Both the position numbers and the translations under genes were made by a program. Source: Nemertoderma westbladi (Eukaryota > Xenacoelomorpha > Nemertodermatida > Nemertodermatidae). Taken from it: a stretch of 59,685 nt of DNA. Position 1 is the first letter of the stretch. Every line of letters begins with the position of its first letter. Positions 9,721-20,900 of this stretch are shown in pieces. The stretch spans positions 1 to 59,685 of the forward strand of contig JAUCBJ010006197.1 of NCBI GenBank assembly GCA_032718475.1, written 5' to 3'. The notes under the pieces were generated by a model, which was not told the origin of the DNA, searched no databases, and was given only the letters and a program-made list of their open reading frames with translations.

Positions 9721-10490
9721 TGAGGATTCTGGATACGAGATGTCCGGATACGAGATGTCCGGATACGAGATATCCGGATACGAGATATCCGGATACGAGA
9801 TGTCCGGATACGAGATGTCCGGATACGAGATATCCGGATACGAGATATCCGGATACGAGATGTCCGCATACGAGATGTCCGGATACGAGATGTCCGGATA
9901 CGAGATATCCGGATACGAGATGTCCGGATACGAGATGTCCGGATACGAGATGTCCGGATACGAGATGTCCGGATACGATATATCCGGATACGAGATGTCC
10001 GGATACGAGATGTCCGGATACGAGATGTCCGGATACGAGATGTCCGGATACGAGATGTCCGGATACGATATATCCGGATACGAGATGTCCGGATACGAGA
10101 TGTCCGGATACGAGATGTCCGGATACGAGATATCCGGATACGAGATGTCCGGATACGAAATTTCCGGATACGAGATGTCCGGATACGAGATGTCCGGATA
10201 CGAGATGTCCGGATGCGAGATGTCCGGATACGAGATGTCCGGATACGAGATGTCCGGATACGAGATGTCCGGATACGAGATATCCGGATACGAGATATCC
10301 GGATACGATATATCCGGATACGAGATGTCCGGATACGAGATGTCCGGATACGAGATGTCCGGATGCGAGATGTCCGGATACGAGATGTCCGGATACGAGA
10401 TGTCCGGATACGAGATGTCCGGATACGAGATATCCGGATACGAGATGTCCGGATACGAGATGTCCGGATACGAGATGTCAGGATGCGAAT
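9721..10490. repeat. 15-bp minisatellite GGATACGAGATGTCC, about 51 units
   Basis: Near-uniform head-to-tail units with a few recurring variants (GAGATATCC, GATATATCC, GGATGCGAG, one GCATACG). Because 15 is a multiple of 3, several frames stay open on both strands. They give a GYEMS pentapeptide ORF of 276 aa (+) and a PDISY ORF of 264 aa (-). The 'start' of the + frame is TTG, not ATG, and composition is pure repeat, so I do not call a gene. Variants are arranged in roughly 60-bp groups, which fits unequal exchange. Confidence 0.95.
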
Positions 10491-10499
10491 TGGGCGAGA

Positions 10500-11750
10500 A
10501 TTGTCCCGTCACGATTAGTTTTTTATATTGTTAAATGTTGTGCAATTATTGTATACAGAAGGCCTACGCTATAAATCACCGGTCAGTTAATTCCAGGACA
10601 TCCATGGTTAACGTATTTATGTTTCATAATCGTGGCTTGGGTATGCGATGCTACTCGGACAGACTCCATTTTTGCTCTAAGACGAAGTTGTTACTGTTTA
10701 TAAAATAGACTGTTGGTGACTGTTAAGTTATAATAGTCTACTCTGTATGTTTGATTGGGATATTTTATCATTGACTTCAGTGCAATTACTGCAATTATTC
10801 AAAATGCGGCTCATATTATATTAATAGAGCAGGATAGGGTTGTCAAGTTGGTTTCCCAAAACACTTTGCCTCACAAATTATACGTCATTAAAAACCAGGA
10901 GGTTATATTGTAAAATATCGATACATGAAAATATTAGTACAGGCTCCAGCCTATGACCCCGTAGGAATTTTATATATGACTCGGCTACCCTACATAGATG
11001 TTTAGTGCAGACTTGGGACATTTCAAAAAATTTGGGTAGACTTCACCAAATGGTTGCTCTCGTTTTTTAGGGGGTCTTAAACATAGCAACGGAGAAAATT
11101 GCCATAGCAACAGCTCTTATAGTAGATATGACGATTTAAAATTTATAGCAGATTAATATTTTGGATATGAAGAATTTAATGGCATATTTCGTTTTTTGAA
11201 AATACCATAGCAACCAGGCGAAAACGACCTTCAAAGGATAGCAATATTGACAATTTTTCATAGCAACGGGCTTTGTAATGCGTATTCAGTGGTCGTATCA
11301 TGATGGAATCAGAGCCTACCACCATTATATGGGTGTAAACGCTACGCCGACAGCCGACAACTACTGCCGACAACAGTAAATATGAAAATGTAGCCTGAGT
11401 TTGTAAGGTAACTCTCGTTTATTGTTTTGGTTAGAATAACCTTCCACTGTAACCTGTTCCTTTCCCTCAATTGATAATTAACATTAATTAGCTTTAATAA
11501 TACCGTAGTTGTCGGCGTTATTAATCGTTATTAATTCGGTGATATTAATACTTAGGGGAATTATTATTAACTATCCTGGAATAATGTCGTTAAATTTGAG
11601 AAACTGATACTTTATTTAACTCTACTATGTGTTTGATGCGGAATGAAGAGATTCATATTCAGTCGGGGATATTTATCCTGAGTTACCGGTACGTTTAACA
11701 CTATATGGTATCTGGCCCGGGCTATCATACTACAGTAATTAATTGGCCCG
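10500..11750. other. Intergenic; cluster of CATAGCAAC motifs, one R-E copy
   Basis: No gene recognised. CATAGCAAC occurs four times (near 11,084, 11,103, 11,205 and 11,259). The one at about 11,098 reads ATTGCCATAGCAAC, close to an RFX X-box. Repeat R-E lies at 11,408-11,465. Confidence 0.45.
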
Positions 11751-11751
11751 T

Positions 11752-11779
11752 GGGGGTGGGGGGCGGGGGGGGGGGGGGG
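11752..11779. repeat. Poly(G) tract, quadruplex-capable
   Basis: Near-continuous G run (26 G in 28 bases, broken by one T and one C). It is strongly unlike the AT-rich surroundings. Confidence 0.8.
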
Positions 11780-11829
11780 TACTTTAGACATTTTTTAGAT
11801 CTTGGCTCAAAAATTACAATTTTGATGGT

Positions 11830-12640
11830 ATAAGGGATTTCGAGGACGCTGATCACGATAAAACATGTCAAACTTTCTGGCAAATTTAAATTTTCTGGCA
11901 ATGCATCAATCATTTTTGGTGCTATTTTCTTATTTTGGCCCCCCACGACGAAAAGTACAAGTAAAAAATTGTCAAACTAAACATTTTGTATTTGGTTTGA
12001 TAATTCTGAACGTATGGGTTTTCGTGGTCGCTGATCACGATAAAAGTAGTGCAGTAGTATTTGTATCAAAGAAAGTAGTATTTCTGGTATGTGCACTCCC
12101 CATTTTGGTGCTATTCTGGTGCCCCAGAACGAAAAGTACATGTAGCAAAAATTTGAAACTGTTAAATTTTGCCTTTGGTTTTGTAATTCTGAAACTATAC
12201 TGGTTTTCAAAGCCGCTGGTAACGATACAACTCGTTAAAAATAATTCGTGGTAACGCAACTATCGTTTTTGGTGTTTGTCTGGTGGGACGAAAAATACAA
12301 GTAGCATAAAATTTCAAACGGCAAAAATCAAATTTGGTTGGATAAAACAATACTTATAAGTGTCATACTCGTGATCAGCGTCCCAGAAAACCCATAATGG
12401 CATAAAACCAGGTTGATTCGGTAATGATTTTTGATTATCAAATTTGTGCTATATTTTTCGTGCCGCACATTGACACGTATCCAAAAAAGCCGTAATCAAC
12501 AAGGTAGGATATTTTTCAGTGTCATATTCGTGATCAGCATCCCAAAAAACCATATGTTCATAAAATCAGTTTGATTTCGTGGTGATTTTCATTATCATAT
12601 TTCCAATACTTGTTTTTTTCGTGCTCCAGGGGCACAAATA
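11830..12640. repeat. Diverged ~180-bp tandem repeat that reverses orientation
   Basis: The landmark CGCTGATCACGATA recurs at about 11,847, 12,028 and (as CGCTGGTAACGATA) 12,211. Each is followed by TTTTGGTGCTATT...CGAAAAGTACAAGTAGCA, a period of 180-183 bp. From about 12,370 the landmark appears inverted (TCGTGATCAGCGTCCC, then TCGTGATCAGCATCCC 158 bp later). So three direct and two inverted degenerate units form a partial palindrome. ORFs here are by-products. Confidence 0.65.
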
Positions 12641-13824
12641 ACTGACTAATAACTAATATAACAACATGCCTATGTTGTTATATTACACAACTCTTCGATA
12701 TGTTTGATGTAGGTAGAGGAATACACCTTCCCAATGAAATCAGCATATTCTAAAACCTCAGTAGCCAAACTGTATGGCCAATTTACCACGTTTGAAAAAA
12801 GTGCTACTTGCACTTTTGGTGCTCTCTTAGTATCTATTGATAAAAAATGAAAATTTTGCTTCTAATCTCGCTTTAGATTACTAATAATGAATTCAACAAA
12901 CCAAAAAAGCACAGTATGGTTTCATGGTTATACCAAAGTCTTTGAAGGGTGATGTATTTTATGTAATTTTATCAATTCCGAAATTTTTTGATATGGTGTT
13001 GGTGCCAGGAACTCCTCATATCTCGAAAACTACTGGAGCTATTCAATTTTTATTTGTATCATCTGAAAGAGGACATGATTTTAGTTAGCGACAATTATTT
13101 TCGACACGTTAGACCTATTGTTTCAGGGGTTCTATCTAAGAGAAATAACTGGCCCACTAAATTTAGGGGCTTTGCAGCAGCTTGGCTGGTCGTATCTATA
13201 GTAGGTCATGGATGATCCATTTAAGAGATACCACATTTTTCATTTTCTTTCGTAGAATAATTTTAATATTAAATGAAGTGGCCACTCGTCATTAGGGGCT
13301 GGTAAAAAGTACAGTAGAACTGAGAGATTTTATCAAAGATAAAAATATTTTCCGCCATAATACTTGCTCATAAATAGGCCTATCTAATCCAAAATAAATG
13401 TTTTAAAAATGATTTTATAAATGAACTAGAAATACGTTTTTCCGCCTACACCACCCACACATAACTAACTAATTGGTAATTCCGCACCTGGTATACTGCG
13501 CAGCTGTAAAGCATATAATTTCCTGTAATTTAAAGCTAATGGCGAAGTTAGTTAGTCAAGTTGAACTGCGGATATGATACCCTAATCTAGTTAATATCCT
13601 CTACACAGCGGGAAGTCGGTTAATAGTTCGTCTCCGGAATAATTTACCCTTTCCTGAACACCGTTTACATTAAAGCATTTTCTAATAGACACTAGACGGG
13701 TATTTATACCCCTACTGATTCGCCCACTCGTTCGAACTCCGCTAAGGTCAATTTATTATCTATCAGAAGCAGAGTGCACTGTATCCCTAGGGCTAATGTA
13801 GAGATACAAGACTTACTACATTAC
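12641..13824. other. Intergenic, nothing recognised
   Basis: AT-rich sequence with no recognisable gene, repeat family or RNA. Confidence 0.5.
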
Positions 13825-14241
13825 TTACTACTACTATCGGCCTGCTGCATTGCAGCTACAGTACATTATATATATATATATATTATTAAGAATACTGTGC
13901 CGGCTAATCGACAAATTACGCCGCCACAACTCCCTATCGCCCATGACATTTGCTAGATCATCCGCATCTTCAAGGCCAGTGTCCTTTAAGAGGCGTCTCA
14001 AGAATGTCATGGGCTGTCCACCATGCTTATTCACTCCATGAGGCTGCCAAAGCACAAGATTATGCAGTGGCTGTTCCTCACGGCGAAAGCAATATCCTGC
14101 AAAGCGGAGGCGGCTTTGTGTCAAGCTAGGTGGGACTAGAAACACCCCCAATGTTGTATAGAGTCTGATTGGAGATGTGTTCATTGTACTTGACACAATG
14201 AACCCGACGCAGCATTCTTGTGTAACTGCCATCCAAAGATT
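13825..14241 (-). mobile_element. LINE-A copy 3: older 3' fragment
   Basis: The minus strand holds the LINE-A C-terminal domain (LRFAGYCFRREEQPLHNLVL, RRLLKDTGLEDADDLANVMG), its UTR and the triplet tail (CTACTACTA). It is more diverged than the others: a (TA)n tract has been inserted in the UTR at 13,866-13,886 and the C-terminus is altered to RRNLSISRHS. No TSD is recognised. Confidence 0.8.
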
Positions 14242-14339
14242 TTAATTAAAGAGTGTAGTATTGTACACTAATACATGTACACTTTAAGCTGATGCTTTGA
14301 GTGAGCTGTATTAACCCTAATTAATCCATTACCCGAAGA

Positions 14340-15249
14340 TAATCACTGTGTGTGAGGGGGTACCCGCCGTTGTTTGGGTACCCACTCTACATGACAATGG
14401 TAGGAAGAAATTAGTGAGGCCAATAAAACTATATGCAAAACATTCAGACGTAGACAAGAAACTCTATATTTCGTTAATTAATGTTGCCTTTGAAAAGCAA
14501 TATGTCGATTTTGTAAATAAAATTGTACAGGATTCGAACCACCCACTACATGAACAGCTTGTGATTAACAAATCAGCTCCTGCTACCAGAAGTGAATATA
14601 TTTTACCAGCTATACGAACTCAACGTTTTAGTGACTCATTTATTCCTACTGCTATGCGATATTTGATAAACGGAACAATTCCTACTTATTTGCTTACATA
14701 AACCTTGATGAACTTTACCCACAGTTTTTAGTGTTAGTACCCATAGTATTTTATAAACAAACTAAATGTGTTATTTAATTATTGGCGATTGTTTTCCTCT
14801 ATTATGTAATTAGACCCTTTTACTATGTTTGTTTTTATTTAATTAATGGCGATTGTTTTCCTCTATATGTAATTAGTCCCTTTTACTATGTTTGTTTTTA
14901 CTTAATTAATATTTATTATATTTTACTAAATTATTTTATGAACCAAATATTTATGAACGATAAAAGAGAATCAACCTACAATTAATTAATTATGATTATT
15001 TATATTTTGATCTATAACTTATCCCGTTTTAACATATGAACTGCATACCGTTTATTGAAAGTTGCTATAATTAATTATTTTTTTACGGTTTAATTTCAGA
15101 TTTAAATTGAATGCTTAATTGTAGTACCGGTACAGAATGTTGTAGGCTTATCATGTATGGTTTATTGTTTATAGTATCAGTATGTATATTCATTTTTACA
15201 TGTTTTGTACAGGAATTAAAACGAATCAATCAATCAATCAATCAATCAT
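14340..15249 (+). mobile_element. LINE 3' end (third family) with AATC-repeat tail
   Basis: A frame at about 14,348-14,701 encodes a typical LINE RT C-terminus. It has a HPLHEQL...PATRSEYILPAIRTQRFSD segment followed by SFIPTAMRYLN-like residues, after which the frame stops. The remaining 550 bp is AT-rich 3' UTR with a duplicated block of about 66 bp (TTGGCGATTGTTTTCCTCTA at 14,781 and 14,845). It ends in (AATC)n at about 15,224-15,247, a microsatellite tail as in CR1/L2-type LINEs. The 5' boundary is uncertain. Confidence 0.65.
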
Positions 15250-15569
15250 AATTAACAGCACGCGATTCGATCGGTCCACGTTGACAACGAGTTGCCGGGG
15301 TGAGAGGTTTCTTGTGCTATCTTAGGCGAAAAGTGGGTTCGAGTAAATAGCCGCCGACAAACAGTCATTATTACGATTTTTAATATAATAAAATATTAGT
15401 TTACTTCATGCATTTGAGTTAATGTAAGTAGTAAAAAATTAATGATTTTAATTAATTAATTATAAATTAAAGTTTCATTAATTTCAATGACCATTCCTAA
15501 TTTTTTTTGGGGTAGAGTTCCTCCCACCTCTACCACGCTGGTTATCCCCCAGTTCAACGAGGATAACAA

Positions 15570-17010
15570 CGCTGATTTGGTAGGCCTACTGTCAAAGAGG
15601 ATAACCACCCTGATTTGGTAGGCCTACTGTCAAAGAGGATAACCACCCTGATTTGGTAGGCCTACTGTCAAAGAGGATAACCATTCTGATTTGGGGTAGG
15701 CCTACTGTCAAAGAGATAAACACCCTTAATTGGTAGGCCTACTGTCAAAGAGGATAACCACCCTGATTTGGTAGGCCTACTGTCAAAGAGGATAACCACC
15801 CTGATTTGGTAGGCCTACTGTCAAAGAGGATAACCACCCTGATTTGGTAGGCCTACTGTCAAAGAGGATAACCACCCTGATTTGGTAGGCCTACTGTCAA
15901 AGAGGATAAACACCCTGAATTGTTAGGCCTACTGTCAAAGAGGATAAACACCCTGATTTGGTAGGCCTACTGTCAAAGAGGATAACCACTCTGATTTGGT
16001 GAGCCTGCTATCAAAGAGGATAACCACCCTGATTTGGGGTAGGCCTACTGTCAAAGAGGATAACCACCCTGATTTGGTAGGCCTACTGTCAAAGAGGATA
16101 ACCACCCTGATTTGTTAGGCCTACTGTCAAAGAGGATAACCACCCTGATTTGGTAGGCATACTGTCAAAGAGGATAACCACCCTGATTTGGTAGGCCTAC
16201 TATCAAAGAGGATAACCATTCTGATTTGGGGTAGGCCTACTGTCAAAGAGGATAACCACCCTGATTTGGTAGGCCTACTGTCAAAGAGGATAATCTCCCT
16301 GATTTGGTAGGCATACTGTCAAAGAGGATAACCACCCTGATTTGGTAGGCCTACTGTCAAAGAGGATAACCACCCTGATTTGGTAGGCCTAATGTCAAAG
16401 AGGATAACCACCCTGATTTGGTAGGCCTAATGTCAAAGAGGATAAACACCCTGATTTGAGGCCTACTGTCAAAGAGGATAACCACCCTGATTTGGTAGCT
16501 GGTAGGCCTACTGTCAAAGAGGATAACCACCTTGATTTGGTAGGCCTACTATCAAAGAGGATAACCATTCTGATTTGGGGTAGGCCTACTGTCAAAGAGG
16601 ATAACCACCCTGATTTGGTAGGCCTACTGTCAAAGAGGATAATCTCCCTGATTTGGTAGGCCTACTGTCAAAGAGGATAACCACCCTGATTTGGTAGGCC
16701 TACTGTCAAAGAGGATAACCACCCTGATTTGGTAGGCCTAATGTCAAAGAGGATAAACACCCTGATTTGAGGCCTACTGTCAAAGAGGATAACCACCCTG
16801 ATTTGGTAGGCCTACTGTCAAAGAGGATAACCACCCTGATTTGGTAGGCCTACTGTCAAAGAGGATAACCACCCTGATTTGTTAGGCTTACTGTCAAAGA
16901 GGATAACCACCCTGATTTGTTAGGCCTACTATCAAAGAGGATAACCACCCTGATTTGGGGTAGGCCTACTGTCAAAGAGGATAAACACCCTGATTTGGAA
17001 GGCCTACTGT
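15570..17010. repeat. 38-bp minisatellite with palindromic GTAGGCCTAC, about 37 units
   Basis: The unit is roughly GTAGGCCTACTGTCAAAGAG plus GATAACCACCCTGATTTG. Variants include GGGGTAGG junctions, ATTCTG, AATCTCCCTG and units lacking GT. A block of variants at 16,195-16,400 recurs in the same order at 16,545-16,760, so segmental duplication of about 350 bp occurred within the array. The flanking non-repeat copy at 15,560 grades into unique sequence. Confidence 0.95.
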
Positions 17011-17980
17011 AATGAAATAGTTAAAATATAATATTATTAATTCGTTTCAAAAAGAATGATGAAAAAGTGGGATTTGATTTTTATTAATTTCATTAATATT
17101 TTGAAGTGTTGACATGGTGTTTTTAAGTGTTTCATTCAAAGTGTGTAACCTTTTCTAAGTGTTGTTATGGAATCGATGTTAACACAATACTGCACAATGC
17201 ACATATAGACTATATTGTGCAAATGAAACGGATATAAAAATAGAATAATATAGCTTTTGTTGAGTAGTGAAGGGCAGTAAATAATATAATAATAATTACG
17301 TTTTGTCTGGACTTATAAGTCACAATAGTAACCAAAGCGATTGTAAACATTACATTCTTTGAAGAATCCGATAATGTCTATCTTACTTGGTACTTATTCA
17401 AAGCAAATAACACCGACAAGATTACTCTATATAAATGCAGTTTATTATTAAATTACATTTTATGCCATTAGTTATATTACTTTATTGTAGGGCCTATAAT
17501 GTATAAATTTTGTGATCATTTATTTTAGTTATTTGAGTTGGTTGTGACTGAAGGTTTAACTAAATGTCCATAAAATATAGTTTATTTATATAGTTAATCC
17601 AATTTTATTATTACATATTAAATGTTAAATTAAATATAAAATTACGGGCCAGCAAATAAAGCATTTATTGCTTCAGATGTTTACAACTTTATTGTTTTTA
17701 AAATTCTAATTTTCTTTGTATTTCTTTGTTTTAATTCGGGGGGCAGTGAATTCCATGTTAAATTCAACAAAACCAAGTTCTGTTGAATTTGAGTGATTTG
17801 TTATTGCTGTGTTTCTAATTAATTTAATTAAGGAGTTATAATATTCTCTATTGTATTGTATTGTCTATAAGCATAGCCCAATATCTGTTCGATATACATC
17901 AGCATTGAAATATTTAGAATGATACATGTTGTGTATGTCTATTGTCTATGCCAATGCAACGACCTTGCTAAGCTCGTTAA
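17011..17980. other. AT-rich spacer between two tandem arrays
   Basis: No gene, transposon end or RNA recognised. Confidence 0.5.
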
Positions 17981-20900
17981 AAAACAGTCGCCTTAACTCG
18001 TTGTAGCTCGTTAAAAAACATTCACCCTAACTCATTGTAGCTCGTTAGAAAACATTCACACTAACTCGTTATATCTCGTTAGAAATCATTCACCCTAACT
18101 CGTTATAGTCCGTAAGGAAACAGTCACCTTATCTCGTTGTAGCTCGTTAGAAAACATTCACCCTAACTCGTTATAATCCGTTTGAAAACAGTCGCGTTAA
18201 CTCGCTGTAGTCCGTTAGAAAACATTCACCCTAACTCGATGTAGTTTGTTAGAAAACATTCACCCTAACTCGTTATAGTCCGTAAGAAAACAGTCGCGTT
18301 AACTCGCTGTAGTCCGTTAGAAAACATTCACCCTAACTCATTGTAGCTCGTTAGAAAACATTCACCCAAACTCGTTATAGTCCGTATGAAAACAGTCGCG
18401 TTAACTCGCTGTAACTCGTTAGAAAACATTCACCCTAACTCGTTATAGTCTTTAAGAAAACAGTTGCCATATCTTGTTGTAGCTCATTAGAAAACATTCA
18501 CCCTAGCTCGCTGTAGCCTGTTAGAAAACAGTCGCCTTATCTCGTTGTAGCTCGTTAGAAAACAGTCACCCTAACTCATTGTAGCTCGTTAGAAAACATT
18601 CACCCTAACTCGTTATAGCTCGTTAGAAAACATTCACCCTAACTCGTTATAGTCCGTAAGAAAACAGTCGCGTTAACTCGCTGTAGTCCGTTAGAAAACA
18701 TTCACCCTAATTCATTGTAGCTCGTTAGAAAATATTCACCCTAACTCGTTATAGTCCGTATGAAAACAGTCGCGTTAACTCGCTGTAACTCGTTAGAAAA
18801 CATTTAACCTAACTCGTTGTAACTCGTTAGAAAACATTTAACTTAAATTGTTGGTAGCTCGTTAGAAAACATTCACCCTAACTCGTTATTGTCCGTAAGA
18901 AAACAGTTGCCTTATCTTGTTGTAGCTCGTTAGAAAACATTTACCCTAACTCGTTGTAGCTCGTTAGAAAACATTCACCCTAATTCATTGTAGCTCGTTA
19001 GAAAATATTCACCCTAACTCGTTATAGTCCGTATGAAAACAGTCGCGTTAACTCGCTGTAACTCGTTAGAAAACATTTAACCTAACTCGTTGTAACTCGT
19101 TAGAAAACATTTAACTTAAATTGTTGGTAGCTCGTTAGAAAACATTCACCCTAACTCGTTATTGTCCGTAAGAAAACAGTTGCCTTATCTTGTTGTAGCT
19201 CGTTAGAAAACATTTACCCTAACTCGTTATAGTCCGTAAGAAAACAGTTGCCTTATCTTGATGTAGTTCGTTAGAAAACATTCACCCTAACTCGCTGTAG
19301 TCTGTTAGAAAATATTCACCTTAACTCGTTATAGTCTATAAGAAAACAGTTGCCATATCTTGTTGTAGCTCGTTAGAAAACATTTACCCTAACTCGTTAT
19401 AGTCCGTAAGAAAACAGTTGCCTTATCTTGTTGTAGCTAATTAGAAAACATTCACCCTAACTCGCTGTATTCTGTTAGAAAACATTCACCCTAACTTGTT
19501 ATAGTCCATAAGAAAACAGTTGCCTTATCTTGTTGTAGCTCGTTAGAAAACCTTCACCCTAACTCATTGTAGCTCGTTAGAAAACATTCACCCTAACTCG
19601 CTGTAGTCCGTTAGAAAACATTCACCATATCTCATTGTAGCTAATTAGAAAACATTCACCCTAACTCATTGTAGCTCGTTAGAAAACATTCACCCAAACT
19701 CGTTATAGTCCGTATGAAAACAGTCGCGTTAACTCGCTGTAACTCGTTAGAAAACATTTAACCTAACTCGCTGTAACTCGTTAGAAAACATTTAACTTAA
19801 ATTGTTGTAGCTCGTTAGAAAACATTCACCCTAACTCGTTACAGTCCGTAAGAAAACAGTTGCCTTATCTTGTTGTAGTTCGTTAGAAAACATTCACCCT
19901 AACTCGCTGTAGTCTGTTAGAAAATATTCACCCTAACTCGTTATAGTCTATAAGAAAACAGTTGCCATATCTTGTTGTAGCTCGTTAGAAAACATTTACC
20001 CTAACTCGTTATAGTCCGTAAGAAAACAGTTGCCTTATCTTGTTGTAGCTAATTAGAAAACATTCACCCTAACTCGCTGTATTCTGTTAGAAAACATTCA
20101 CCCTAACTCGCTGTATTCTGTTAGAAAACATTCACCCTAACTTGTTATAGTCCATAAGAAAACAGTTGCCTTATCTTGTTGTAGCTCGTTAGAAAACCTT
20201 CACCCTAACTCATTGTAGCTCGTTAGAAAACATTCACCCTAACTCGCTGTAGTCCGTTAGAAAACATTCACCATATCTCATTGTAGCTAATTAGAAAACA
20301 TTCACCCTAACTCATTGTAGCTCGTTAGAAAACATTCACCCAAACTCGTTATAGTCCGAATGAAAACAGTCGCGTTAACTCGCTGTAACTCGTTAGAAAA
20401 CATTCACCCTAACTCGTTATAGTCTTTAAGAAAACAGTTGCCATATCTTGTTGTAGCTCGTTAGAAAACATTCACCCTAGCTCGCTGTAGCCTGTTAGAA
20501 AACAGTCGCCTTATCTCGTTGTAGCTCGTTAGAAAACAGTCACCCTAACTCATTGTAGCTCGTTAGAAAACATTCACCCTAACTCGTTATAGCTCGTTAG
20601 AAAACATTCACCCTAACTCGTTATAGTCCGTAAGAAAACAGTCGCGTTAACTCGCTGTAGTCCGTTAGAAAACATTCACCCTAATTCAGTGTAGCTCGTT
20701 AGAAAATATTCACCCTAACTCGTTATAGTCCGTATGAAAACAGTCGCGTTAACTCGCTGTAACTCGTTAGAAAACATTTAAACTAACTCGCTGTAACTCG
20801 TTAGAAAACATTTAACTTAAATTGTTGTAGCTCGTTAGAAAACATTCACCCTAACTCGTTACAGTCCGTAAGAAAACAGTTGCCTTATCTTGTTGTAGCT

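Noticed and set aside
9704-10534. Long ORF (276 aa) of GYEMS repeats, and its minus-strand partner
   Set aside because: Produced by a 15-bp tandem repeat with no stop; the + frame begins at TTG and there is no gene context.
11865-12259. ORFs of 73-129 aa in the 180-bp repeat
   Set aside because: Both strands are open because of the repeat; composition is hydrophobic and low-complexity.
14529-14542. GGTTCGAATCC on the minus strand, a tRNA B-box match
   Set aside because: Flanking bases do not form a T stem and no A box or cloverleaf fits; it lies in a LINE frame.
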